Source of the DNA: Salana multivorans
GTDB lineage: Bacteria > Actinomycetota > Actinomycetes > Actinomycetales > Beutenbergiaceae
Length of the DNA stretch: 64,000 nt
Direction: 5' to 3'
NCBI RefSeq assembly: GCF_003751805.1
Contig: NZ_RKHQ01000002.1
Coordinates: 682,001-746,000, forward strand
Below the pieces are notes generated by a model, which worked only from the letters and a program-made list of their open reading frames with translations, had not been told where the DNA came from and ran no database searches. Made by a program: the position numbers and the translations under genes. Of the stretch, positions 1 to 11,474 are shown piece by piece; position 1 is the stretch's first letter, and each line of letters opens with the position of its first letter.

Positions 1-445
1 CGGCGACGAACCGGTCGATGCCGCGCTCGCGGGCGGCGGCGGCCAGGTGCTCGAGCAGGACCGAGCCGAGCCCGCGGCCCTGGTGCACGTCCGAGACGTT
101 GAACGCCACCTCGGCGGTCCCGGCGTCGACCCGGTCGTACCGGCCGACGGCGACGATCCGGTCGCCCGACAGCATGACGAGCGCGACCCGGTCGGCGTGG
201 TCGACCGTGACGAGCCGGCGCAGGTCCTTCGGCGGCAGCGTGCGCAGCGGCGCGAAGAACCGGAAGTAGGTCGACTCCTCGCTCTGCGCCTCGTGGAAGG
301 CCTGGAGCGCGTCAGCGTCGCTCGGGAGGATCGGGCGGATCCGCATGGTCGAGCCGTCGCGCAGCAGGACGTCGGCCTCCCAGTGCGCCGGGTAGGGCGC
401 GGGAGCTGGTGCGCGACCGGGCGCGACGGCGTCCTCGGGCTCCAT
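1..445 (-). CDS. GNAT domain of Pat-like acetyltransferase/CoA-binding protein (partial)
   Basis: The 3' part lies beyond the left edge; about 148 N-terminal residues are visible. After a short Pro/Ala-rich leader comes [19 protein letters not shown], then [11 protein letters not shown] and the acetyl-CoA loop QGRGLGS, typical of the N-terminal GNAT domain of the roughly 900-residue actinobacterial proteins that join GNAT to an ADP-forming acyl-CoA synthetase module. Those act as protein lysine acetyltransferases; the CoA-binding half is inferred here because it is outside the window. The start ATG at 445 is chosen because TATGGT lies 7 nt upstream; an in-frame ATG at 457 is the alternative. 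It is divergent from parC, and a Pat gene near parC is also seen in Streptomyces (from memory). It could instead be a stand-alone GNAT. Confidence 0.7.
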   Translation of the reverse strand, partial: MEPEDAVAPGRAPAPAPYPAHWEADVLLRDGSTMRIRPILPSDADALQAFHEAQSEESTYFRFFAPLRTLPPKDLRRLVTVDHADRVALVMLSGDRIVAVGRYDRVDAGTAEVAFNVSDVHQGRGLGSVLLEHLAAAARERGIDRFVA

Positions 446-452
446 GGGGCTC

Positions 453-458
453 ACCATA
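453..458 (-). promoter_or_regulatory. -10 element of leaderless GNAT/Pat transcript
   Basis: On the minus strand TATGGT ends 7 nt before the ATG at 445. It matches the TANNNT pattern seen before many genes here and favours 445 over 457 as the start. Confidence 0.5.
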
Positions 459-503
459 TCGGCGCACCCGGCGAGCCGTCCCGGGAGTGCGCCCCGGGTG
501 AGC

Positions 504-509
504 GATCAT
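504..509 (+). promoter_or_regulatory. Possible -10 element of parC
   Basis: GATCAT ends 6 nt before the ATG at 516. The first base departs from TANNNT, so this is weaker than the others, but the spacing is the recurring leaderless spacing. Confidence 0.35.
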
Positions 510-515
510 GTCCCA

Positions 516-3014
<2,499 letters not shown>

Positions 3015-3111
3015 CGCCCGCGGCGCGCGCCGGTCAGGCCCGTCGGGCCCAGGCTGGTCGGGCCAGCGCCCGGCGCCGGTCCCGTCGACCACCGGGACGG
3101 GCGGGCTCGGC

Positions 3112-4155
3112 TCAGGCGAGCGTGCGAGCCCAGAGGGTCGACCCGCGGGTCGCCTCGAAGCCGAGCTGGCCGTAGAGCGTGCTCTCGGCGTCGTCGAGCG
3201 CGGAGTCGACGCCGAGGCAGGCGTACTCCATCCCGGCGTCCCGGTACGCGCGCATGGCGGCGACCAGCAGGGCCGTCGCCACCCGGCGGCCGCGGTACTC
3301 CCGGCGCACCCCCAGCAGGTCGGTGTAGCCGCTCGTGTAGCCCAGCGCCGGCCAGTCCTGCTCGTAGCGACCCGACAGCAGGTAGCCGGCGATCGGGGTC
3401 CGGTCGGTCGAGCGGTCCATGACGAGGAAGCTCCACTCGGGCACCACGTTCGCGATGCCCTCGCGCCAGGACTCGACGGACGCACCGCCCGCGCCGGCCC
3501 CGGCCGCGTCGCCGAACGACTCGTTGTGCGCGAGCCGGACCTGCTCGTCCAGCTCCGAGCGCCACGGCTCCAGCGTGAGCGGGGTGCGCAGGGCGACGTC
3601 GGGCAGCGGCTGCGACAGGTCGCGGCGCAGCTCCGTGAACCGGCGCTGCGCCGTGAAGCCCTCCTCCTCGAGCATCGCCACCTGGTCGCCCATGCCGTCC
3701 TCGACGTAGGTCGTCACGGTGACCAGCTCGCCGACGAGAGCGCGCGCCCTGGCGAGCTGCCAGCCGAGGATGACGCTGCCGATCCCGCGGCGGCGCAGCG
3801 AGGGGTCGACCCCGCCGCCGATGACGGCGCTGCGCCCGTCGCCGGCGCGGCGCACCCGGCCGTAGGCGAGCGCGCGGCCCGCCTCGTCGAACCCGGCGAT
3901 CGTGCCGTCGGCGAGGTCGGCGTCGGACGCCTCGAAGACGTCGCCGGCCAGCTCGTCGGTGCTCGTGCGGTAGGGCGGGTCATCGAACCGCTCGCAGCGC
4001 GCGACGAGGTCCGACAGCTCCGCGAGGTCCTCCGCCCGCAGCGGTCGCCAGGTGAGCCCGGCCAGCCCATCGAGGGCCTCGGCACCGTCCGGCCGGGTCC
4101 TCGCGCCCCCTGGCTCGGGCGCGCCGGGAACCGGCGCCTCGGGGGCGGGAGTCAT
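3112..4155 (-). CDS. Tandem GNAT-domain N-acetyltransferase
   Basis: The product has 347 residues and two GNAT domains. The first (about residues 35-165) has an acetyl-CoA loop SLRRRGIGS; the second (about 185-345) has VRREYRGRRVATAL and the usual C-terminal YGQLGFE. The two-domain layout resembles mycothiol synthase and Eis-like enzymes, but the match is too general to assign a substrate. It is convergent with parC and reads towards it, between parC and parE. Start ATG 4155 is supported by TACCCT 6 nt upstream. The cellular substrate is unknown. Confidence 0.75.
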   Translation of the reverse strand: MTPAPEAPVPGAPEPGGARTRPDGAEALDGLAGLTWRPLRAEDLAELSDLVARCERFDDPPYRTSTDELAGDVFEASDADLADGTIAGFDEAGRALAYGRVRRAGDGRSAVIGGGVDPSLRRRGIGSVILGWQLARARALVGELVTVTTYVEDGMGDQVAMLEEEGFTAQRRFTELRRDLSQPLPDVALRTPLTLEPWRSELDEQVRLAHNESFGDAAGAGAGGASVESWREGIANVVPEWSFLVMDRSTDRTPIAGYLLSGRYEQDWPALGYTSGYTDLLGVRREYRGRRVATALLVAAMRAYRDAGMEYACLGVDSALDDAESTLYGQLGFEATRGSTLWARTLA

Positions 4156-4161
4156 GCCACG

Positions 4162-4167
4162 AGGGTA
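4162..4167 (-). promoter_or_regulatory. -10 element of leaderless tandem-GNAT transcript
   Basis: TACCCT on the minus strand ends 6 nt before the ATG at 4155, the recurring leaderless arrangement. Confidence 0.55.
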
Positions 4168-4209
4168 CGCGAGGTGGGCGGGGGTGCCGACCGGGTCACG
4201 GCCGCCCTC

Positions 4210-6339
4210 TCAGGCGTCGATCCGGGTGGGGTCGAGGTCGTCGGCACCGGCGATGATGAAGTCCTTGCGCGGCGCCACCTCGTTGCCCATGAGCAGCTCG
4301 AACACCGTCTCGGCCGCCGCCGCGTCGCTCATCCGGACGCGCCGCAGGGTCCGGTGCTCGGGGTCCATCGTGGTCTCCGCGAGCTGGTCGGCGTCCATCT
4401 CACCGAGGCCCTTGTACCGCTGGATCGGCTCCTTGTACCGCTTGCCGCTCCGGGCCAGCCGCGCGAGCTGCTGGGTCAGCTCCTTCTCGGAGTAGGTGTA
4501 GATCGTCTCGCCCGGCTTGCCCCCCGAGCCGACGACCTCGACCCGGTGCAGCGGCGGCACCGCGGCGTAGACGCGACCGGCCTCGATGAGCGGGCGCATG
4601 TAGCGGAAGAACAGGGTGAGCAGGAGCGTGCGGATGTGGGCGCCGTCGACGTCGGCGTCCGTCATGAGCACGATCCGGCCGTACCGCGCGGCCTCGAGGT
4701 CGAAGCTGCGTCCCGAGCCGGCGCCGATGACCTGGATGATCGCCGCGCACTCGGCGTTCCCGAGCATGTCGGCCAGCGAGGCCTTCTGAACGTTGAGGAT
4801 CTTGCCCCGGATCGGCAGGAGCGCCTGGAACTCGCTGTCCCGCGCGTCCTTGGCCGTGCCGAGCGCCGAGTCCCCCTCGACGATGAACAGCTCCGACGAC
4901 CCGACGTCGTCCGTGCGGCAGTCCGCGAGCTTCTGCGGGAGCGAGGAGGACTCCAGCGCGCTCTTGCGCCGCGAGATCTCCTTCTGGGTGCGGGCCGAGA
5001 CGCGGGCCCGCATCTCGTCGACCACCTTCTCCAGCAGCGAGGCGGCCTGCGCCTTGGTGGCGCGCGCGCTCGACTCCAGGAGCCCGCCCAGCTCGGTCTC
5101 GACGACCTTCGACACCACCTGGCGCACCGGGGCGGTCCCGAGCACCTCCTTGGTCTGGCCCTCGAACTGCGGCTCGGGGAAACGGACCATGACGACGGCC
5201 GTGAGGCCGGCCATGACGTCGTCCTTCTCGACCTTCTCCTTGCCGTTCTTGCCGGTGAGCTTGAGCCGGCGGGCGTTCGCCTCGATCTGCTTGCGCAGCA
5301 CCTTGAGCAGCGCCTGCTCGAAGCCGGCCAGGTGCGTGCCGCCCTTCGGCGTCGCGATGATGTTGACGAAGGTGCGCACCTCCGTCTCGTACCCGCTCCC
5401 CCAGCGCAGCGCGATGTCGACCTCGCACGTGCGCTCGACCTCGGTCGCCACGAGGTGGCCCTTGCCGTCGAGCTGCTGGACGGTCTCGGTGAACGTGCCC
5501 TCGCCGCGCAGCAGCCACACGTCGGTGACCGAGGGGTCAGCCGGCGCGAGGAACTCGACGAAGTCCTTCGTCCCGCCGTCGTACTTGAAGCTCTCCTGGA
5601 CCGGTCCATCGGCACCGGGCGTCCCGGGCAGCCGCCGCTCGTCGCGGACGACGATCTCGAGACCGGGAACGAGGAAGGCCGTCTGGCGCGCGCGGGTGAT
5701 GAGCTCGTCGTAGGAGAACGTGGCCGAGAGAGGGAAGATCTGGCGGTCGGCCCAGTACCGGATCCGCGTGCCGGTGACGCCGCGCCGGACCTTGCCGACG
5801 ACGGCGAGCTCGCTGTGGTCGGTGAACGGGGCGAAGGGCGAGTCCGGCCCGGGGCTGCCGCCGGCGTCGTCGAACATCCCGGGCTCGCCGCGCCGGAACG
5901 TCATCCGGTAGGTCTTGCCGCCGCGGTCGACCTCGACGTCCAGCCGCGAGGACAGCGCGTTGACGACGGACGCGCCGACTCCGTGCAGGCCGCCCGAGGA
6001 GCCGTAGGAGCTGCCGCCGAACTTCCCGCCGGCGTGGAGCTTGGTGAAGACGACCTCGACGCCGGACAGCCCCAGTTTCTCGACCGTGTCGACCGGGATG
6101 CCGCGCGCGTGGTCGATCACCTCGACGGAGGAGTCCGGGTGGAGCACGATCTCGATGAGCTCGCCGTGCCCGGCGAGGGCCTCGTCGACCGAGTTGTCGA
6201 TGATCTCCCACAGGCAGTGCATGAGACCGCGCGAGTCCGTCGACCCGATGTACATCCCGGGCCGCTTGCGCACGGCCTCGAGACCCTCGAGGACGGACAG
6301 GTGCCGTGCGGTGTACGAAGACTCGGTGGTCGTGGTCAC
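4210..6339 (-). CDS. parE: DNA topoisomerase IV subunit B (ParE)
   Basis: The 709-residue ATPase subunit partners ParC. Family motifs in order: YTARHLSVLEGLEAVRKRPG, the GHKL ATP-site EIIDNSVDEAL, HARGIPV, GGLHGVGASVVNALS, the QTKEVLGTAPV transducer segment, and the TOPRIM residues in LFIVEGDSALG and MTDADVDGAHI, ending with RYKGLGEMDADQL. The short spacer between TOPRIM and C-terminus fits actinobacterial ParE. Start: GTG 6339 (VTTTTESSY) lies 7 nt behind TACCAT; ATG 6369 is in frame and would add ten residues. Divergent from the DUF7455 gene. The neighbourhood (parC, parE, DUF7455, LysR-like, principal sigma factor) is conserved across actinobacteria. Confidence 0.93.
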   Translation of the reverse strand: MTTTTESSYTARHLSVLEGLEAVRKRPGMYIGSTDSRGLMHCLWEIIDNSVDEALAGHGELIEIVLHPDSSVEVIDHARGIPVDTVEKLGLSGVEVVFTKLHAGGKFGGSSYGSSGGLHGVGASVVNALSSRLDVEVDRGGKTYRMTFRRGEPGMFDDAGGSPGPDSPFAPFTDHSELAVVGKVRRGVTGTRIRYWADRQIFPLSATFSYDELITRARQTAFLVPGLEIVVRDERRLPGTPGADGPVQESFKYDGGTKDFVEFLAPADPSVTDVWLLRGEGTFTETVQQLDGKGHLVATEVERTCEVDIALRWGSGYETEVRTFVNIIATPKGGTHLAGFEQALLKVLRKQIEANARRLKLTGKNGKEKVEKDDVMAGLTAVVMVRFPEPQFEGQTKEVLGTAPVRQVVSKVVETELGGLLESSARATKAQAASLLEKVVDEMRARVSARTQKEISRRKSALESSSLPQKLADCRTDDVGSSELFIVEGDSALGTAKDARDSEFQALLPIRGKILNVQKASLADMLGNAECAAIIQVIGAGSGRSFDLEAARYGRIVLMTDADVDGAHIRTLLLTLFFRYMRPLIEAGRVYAAVPPLHRVEVVGSGGKPGETIYTYSEKELTQQLARLARSGKRYKEPIQRYKGLGEMDADQLAETTMDPEHRTLRRVRMSDAAAAETVFELLMGNEVAPRKDFIIAGADDLDPTRIDA

Positions 6340-6346
6340 GCTCGGA

Positions 6347-6352
6347 ATGGTA
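6347..6352 (-). promoter_or_regulatory. -10 element of leaderless parE transcript
   Basis: TACCAT on the minus strand ends 7 nt before GTG 6339, preferring that start over ATG 6369. Confidence 0.5.
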
Positions 6353-6458
6353 GGCGCGAGGTCCGACATCTCCGCGCAAGGCGCGCCCCGCCGCCCGGTT
6401 GCTACGCGGTCAGCGAACCGCCGCGGCATTTGTCCGAGCCGGATGGTTCCATGGAGAG

Positions 6459-6674
6459 GTGACAACAGCTACTGCCGACCAGCTCACCGCCTCCGACCGC
6501 TGCGACCGCTGCGGGGCCCAGGCCTACGTGCGGGTCACGCTCGAGTCGGGCCAGCTCTTCTTCTGCGCCCACCACGGGCGTGCGCTCACCCCGCAGCTCG
6601 AGTCCGTCGCCGTCGAGATCCACGACGAGTCGGACCGCCTTCTCGCGTCCTCCTCCGCGTCCGACTCGCGCTGA
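6459..6674 (+). CDS. DUF7455 family small Cys/His protein
   Basis: The 71-residue protein carries SDRCDRCGAQAYVRV and, about 20 residues later, FFCAHHGR: a CxxC pair plus CxHH that probably binds one zinc or similar metal. This is the conserved actinobacterial family (DUF7455) usually found between the sigma factor and parE, as here. Function is unknown; the knuckle-like layout suggests protein or nucleic-acid binding (inference). GTG 6459 follows GGAGAG; the spacing is short. A longer in-frame ATG at 6399 would add residues that look non-conserved. It is followed after 12 nt by the LysR-like gene, so co-transcription is likely. Confidence 0.8.
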   Translation: MTTATADQLTASDRCDRCGAQAYVRVTLESGQLFFCAHHGRALTPQLESVAVEIHDESDRLLASSSASDSR

Positions 6675-6686
6675 GCACCCCCGCGA

Positions 6687-7450
6687 TGTCCGAGGACGAG
6701 GCCGGCCCGCGACTGCGGCTCGGCGTCGTCCCCGGCGTCAACCCCGGCCGCTGGGCCGACACCTGGCGCGGCCGCCACCGCGACGTCCCGCTCGACCTCC
6801 TGCCGCTCGACGCGGCGCGCGCCGAGGACGCGCTGCTCGCCGGCGAGGTGGACGCGGCCTTCCTCCGCCTCCCGCTGCGCTCCCCCGACCTGGTCCGGAT
6901 CCCGCTGTGGACCGAGGAGACGGTCGTCGCGATGTCCCGGGAGAGCGAGCTCACGCTCCTCGACTCCCTTGCCCCGACGGACCTGGTCGGGGAGACCCTC
7001 GTCGTGCCCGTCGACGACGTCCTGCACTGGGCCGACGCGCCCGGCGAGCCCTTCGCGGGGCTGCGCCCGCTGACGACGGCCGACGCCCTCGACCTCGTGG
7101 CGCACGAGGCGGGGGTCTGCGTGCTGCCCAAGGCGATCGCGCGCGAGCTGCACAGGCGAGACGTGGAGCTGCGGCCGCTGGTGGCCGACGCGGCGTCCGG
7201 CGACGACGGCCCCGCGGTCCCGGCCTCCCAGATCGCGCTGGCGTGGCTCCCGCTCGAGACGGGCGAGCCGGCCGCGCTGGTCGAGCAGCTCATCGGCATC
7301 GTTCGGGGGCGCACCGTGAACTCCACCCGCGGGAAGACCCCGGCGCCGTCGACGTCGACCGGATCGCAGCAGCAGCGCACACCGGCCCGCACGGCACGCC
7401 CCCGACTCGCCTCGGCGCGCGGCCGCCAGCCCGGCCGCCGCAAGCGCTGA
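6687..7450 (+). CDS. LysR-type substrate-binding domain protein without HTH
   Basis: The 254-residue protein begins directly with the effector domain (LRLGVVPGVNPGRWADTW, LLAGEVDAAFLRLPL, VVAMSRESEL, VCVLPKAIARE) and has no N-terminal winged helix-turn-helix, so it resembles only the ligand-binding half of a LysR regulator. The last 40 residues are a Lys/Arg/Thr/Pro-rich basic tail (ends GRQPGRRKR). Similar stand-alone proteins sit near parE and hrdB in other actinobacteria. It may bind a small ligand and contact DNA or RNA through the tail (inference). It starts 12 nt after the DUF7455 stop and is followed after 13 nt by the phosphotransferase gene: a likely three-gene operon. Confidence 0.75.
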
Positions 7451-7463
7451 GACCGACCACACG

Positions 7464-8348
7464 ATGACCGCACCGACGCGGTTCGCCGTGGAGGCGACCC
7501 TGGCCGAGATCCGCGCTGCGGGCGCGGGCAGCTACGAGTCCGTGCGGCCGCTCGACGGCGGGATGCAGGGCGGTGCGTGGCTCGTCACGGACGAGCGCGG
7601 CAGCCACGCGGTCCTCAAGCGGGCCAACGACGACGCGACGGCCGCGCGGATGATCGCGGCCGAACCCGCCGTGGCCCGTGCGGTCGCGGCCGGCTACCCC
7701 ACTCCCCCGTGGCGCGCGGCGGGGATGACGCCGTCGGGCACCGGGTACGTGATCATGGAGCGCGCGCCAGGCGCGCCAGTCGAGCGTCTGACCGCCCCGG
7801 TCGCAGAGCGCCTGATCCGAACGGTGGAGCTCCAGGGGAACGTGGACCCGCTCCCTGGCCGCAACTGGTCGGACCACGTCGGTTCCTGGTACTCCGAGCG
7901 CGTTGGCCCCTCTCTTGCCCGCGTTCGCGCACTGGGTCCGGGCGGGGCACGGCTAGCGGCCGCGTGCGCGGCGGTGCAGGCTCTCGTCGGGCAGCCACGG
8001 CTGCGGCGAGCGGACCTCGTTCACGGCGACCTGCGCCTGGCCAACGTGCTGTTCGAGCGCGGGCACGTGTCCGGCGTCGTCGATGTCGAGGCACTGGGAA
8101 GCGGGTCGCGTGCGTTCGACTACGCGACGGTGCTGGACAGCCCCGACGCCGAGGACGACGCGCTGGAGCTCGTGGTGGAGGCCGGGAGCGAGGTCGACGG
8201 CGCCGATGCGCTCCTGTCCTGCGCCGTGCTCGTGTTCCTCGACCTCGCTCTGTTCGTTGCCGACGTCCCCACCCCGGTGATCACGGCCGACGCCCGCGCG
8301 GCCGACCTGGCGGCTCGCCTGGGCCTTGTCCGCCGCCTGGCCCGATAG
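7464..8348 (+). CDS. Phosphotransferase family (APH/choline-kinase fold) protein
   Basis: The product has 294 residues with a kinase-like fold. The catalytic loop is LVHGDLRLANVLF (HGDxxxxN, near residue 190) and the metal site follows as GVVDVEALG. The N-terminal part has the Gly-rich GGMQGGAWLV and the lysine in HAVLKRAN. Family members phosphorylate aminoglycosides, sugars or small metabolites; nothing here identifies the substrate, and a resistance role is not supported. It is the third gene of the run from 6459 and ends before a strong bidirectional hairpin that separates it from sigA. Confidence 0.75.
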   Translation: MTAPTRFAVEATLAEIRAAGAGSYESVRPLDGGMQGGAWLVTDERGSHAVLKRANDDATAARMIAAEPAVARAVAAGYPTPPWRAAGMTPSGTGYVIMERAPGAPVERLTAPVAERLIRTVELQGNVDPLPGRNWSDHVGSWYSERVGPSLARVRALGPGGARLAAACAAVQALVGQPRLRRADLVHGDLRLANVLFERGHVSGVVDVEALGSGSRAFDYATVLDSPDAEDDALELVVEAGSEVDGADALLSCAVLVFLDLALFVADVPTPVITADARAADLAARLGLVRRLAR

Positions 8349-8357
8349 AGACGCGGA

Positions 8358-8412
8358 CGCCGAGTGCGGGGGGCCAGACACGTCGTCCGTGTCTGGCCCC
8401 CCGCACTCGGCG
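8358..8412. terminator. Perfect 24-bp bidirectional hairpin between phosphotransferase gene and sigA
   Basis: Arms 8358-8381 and 8389-8412 are perfect inverted repeats of 24 nt with a 7-nt loop. It lies between two convergent stop codons (8348 and 8429), so it can serve both strands. No long U-tract follows, as is common in actinobacteria. Confidence 0.85.
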
Positions 8413-8428
8413 TTCTGTCGTGGGTGGC

Positions 8429-9955
<1,527 letters not shown>

Positions 9956-10562
9956 GAAGGACCTTTCGGCAGGGATCGTCCGAGCGGGTGGCGCCGCTCG
10001 ACCGGGCAATGATACGGCTCTCGAGACCACTCCTCCGCCGTCAGGGCACGCCGGAGGCCGGGACTCGTCAACCAGTGGCGTCAACGACGTCCCCCCGTGG
10101 TTTGTTCCCGGTGCGCCGAAGAACGTCGAAGAACCGGGTTGAACTGGACGGGAGCCGGCTGGCGACCGGCCGAGAGGCGGCGGAGAACCACTTGAGCACC
10201 ACCCGAGGACGTGACGGCCGCGGGAGCGTGCCCGGGCGGCCGACCGCTGAGGAGCTGGACCCGGCGGAAGCCGGGATCCGTGCCCTGTGCGAGCAACGCG
10301 CGAGGGCCGGCCGGGATCCGTGCGACGTGCGAGCAACGCGCGAGGGCCGCCCGGGATACGTGCGACGTGCGATGGCCGGCCGAGGACGGGCCGGGGCAGG
10401 CCGCACGCGTGAGAACGGTCCGGAGCGGGGCATCCGTCGAGGGAACGCGCGACGCGCGAGCGTCGGATGCTCCCCCGCGCCTCGTTCGGACCTCGCGGCG
10501 CGCCGCTGGTTCCGTCCGGTCCTCGCGAGGGAGAGCCGCCCCAATCAGGCGACTGGTGGCGC
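9956..10562. other. Long non-coding region upstream of sigA
   Basis: About 600 bp separate the gcvH stop from the sigA start (both minus strand). No credible gene is seen. A minus-strand TATCAT (plus 10009-10014) could be a sigA -10, giving a leader of roughly 45 nt. Two TTGACG hexamers on the minus strand within 10066-10085 could be -35 elements of another promoter. A 40-bp tandem repeat occupies 10271-10390. Confidence 0.5.
10271..10390. repeat. 40-bp tandem repeat, three units, upstream of sigA
   Basis: Units 10271-10310, 10311-10350 and 10351-10390 share an exact 40-bp register. Units 1 and 2 differ at positions 14-16 and at the last base; unit 3 keeps the first half (CCGGGATACG, TGCGACGTGC) and decays afterwards. 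The core GAGCAACGCGCGAGGGCC is identical in units 1 and 2. No function is apparent. Confidence 0.85.
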
Positions 10563-10955
10563 TCAGGCCTCGAGCGTGTCCAGGTACGCCTCGTACTCGG
10601 CCGCGTCGAGGAGGTCGGTCGCTTCCTCCGGCACCTCGAGCCGGAACAGCCAGCCCTCGCCGTAGGGGTCGGAGCTGACCAGCTCGGGCGCCGTCGCCAG
10701 CTCGTCGTTGACGGCGACGACCTCGCCCGCCAGCGGCGAGAAGATCTCCGACACGGACTTGTGCGACTCGACCTCGCCCGTCACGTCGCCCGGCGCGACC
10801 TCGCGGCCCAGCTCGGGCAGCTGCGCGTAGACGACGTCGCCGAGCGCATCGGCCGCGTAGGCGGTGATGCCGACGGTCGCGACGCCGTCGGTGAGTCGGA
10901 CCCACTCGTGCTCGCGGGTGTAGGCAAGGTCGACGGGTACCTCGTGCGACGACAC
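10563..10955 (-). CDS. gcvH: Glycine cleavage system H protein
   Basis: The 130-residue lipoyl carrier shuttles the aminomethyl group between the P, T and L proteins of the glycine cleavage system. It shows [20 protein letters not shown], then the lipoylation lysine K66 in [15 protein letters not shown], and the C-terminal [12 protein letters not shown] 10955 is preceded by AGGAGG at good spacing. No gcvP or gcvT is adjacent, so this is an orphan gcvH; it follows the universal stress gene on the same strand. H proteins can also pass lipoyl groups to other enzymes, which may matter because the lipB/lipA pair is missing near sucB. Confidence 0.93.
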   Translation of the reverse strand: MSSHEVPVDLAYTREHEWVRLTDGVATVGITAYAADALGDVVYAQLPELGREVAPGDVTGEVESHKSVSEIFSPLAGEVVAVNDELATAPELVSSDPYGEGWLFRLEVPEEATDLLDAAEYEAYLDTLEA

Positions 10956-11005
10956 GTGGCGGCCTCCTGGTTCGAGGGGTGCTTCGGGACGGCGGAGTCG
11001 CCGGC

Positions 11006-11398
11006 TCAGACGGACTTGACCGCGAGCACGGGGACGGGTGCGTCCAGCAGGACGCGCTGGGCGTTCGAGCCGAGGATGAGCTTGCCCACCGGCGAGCGAC
11101 GGCGGAGCCCGATGACGATGAGCTCCGCCTGGGACTCCTCGGCCGTCTCGATGAGGTCCTCGGCGACGTCGCGACCCTGGTCGAGCTGGCGCACCTCGTA
11201 ACCGAGGCCCGACTCGTCGAGCCGGTCGCGCACGCGCTCAACGGCGGCGTCGTGCGACGCGGAGTCCTCGCTGGGTCTGCGAGAGGCCACCACGACGACG
11301 CGCGCCCCACGCCTGCCCGCCTCGACGGCCGCGGCCTCGAGAGCCGCCTCGCCCTCGGGCGTCGCCAGGTATCCCACCACGATCGCCGTGCTCGCCAT
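11006..11398 (-). CDS. Universal stress protein (UspA family)
   Basis: A single-domain Usp of 130 residues. It begins with AIVVGYLATPEGEAALEAA and ends with a nucleotide-binding-like stretch GKLILGSNAQRVLLDAPVPVL. The ATP-binding type motif G-2x-G-9x-G-S/T is only partly met (GLRRRSPVGKLILGS), so ATP binding is uncertain. Start ATG 11398 is supported by TAGTGT 6 nt upstream. It lies upstream of gcvH with a 50-nt gap in which gcvH has its own ribosome site. Role in stress or dormancy is inferred from the family only. Confidence 0.85.
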   Translation of the reverse strand: MASTAIVVGYLATPEGEAALEAAAVEAGRRGARVVVVASRRPSEDSASHDAAVERVRDRLDESGLGYEVRQLDQGRDVAEDLIETAEESQAELIVIGLRRRSPVGKLILGSNAQRVLLDAPVPVLAVKSV

Positions 11399-11404
11399 GG
11401 CTCG

Positions 11405-11410
11405 ACACTA
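11405..11410 (-). promoter_or_regulatory. -10 element of leaderless usp transcript
   Basis: TAGTGT on the minus strand ends 6 nt before ATG 11398. Confidence 0.55.
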
Positions 11411-11474
11411 GACCACGCCGGGGCGCGTCCCAGGCCGTGATCCTCCGGTGTCGCGGGGTGAGACCGCTCGGGGT

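Noticed and set aside
6369-6465. Longer ParE starting at 6465 or 6369
   Set aside because: ParE proteins begin just before YTARHLSVLEG, and the TACCAT element sits 7 nt before GTG 6339; 6369 remains possible.
10956-11005. Glycine riboswitch upstream of gcvH
   Set aside because: The gap to usp is only 50 nt, too short for the riboswitch, and contains just a ribosome site.
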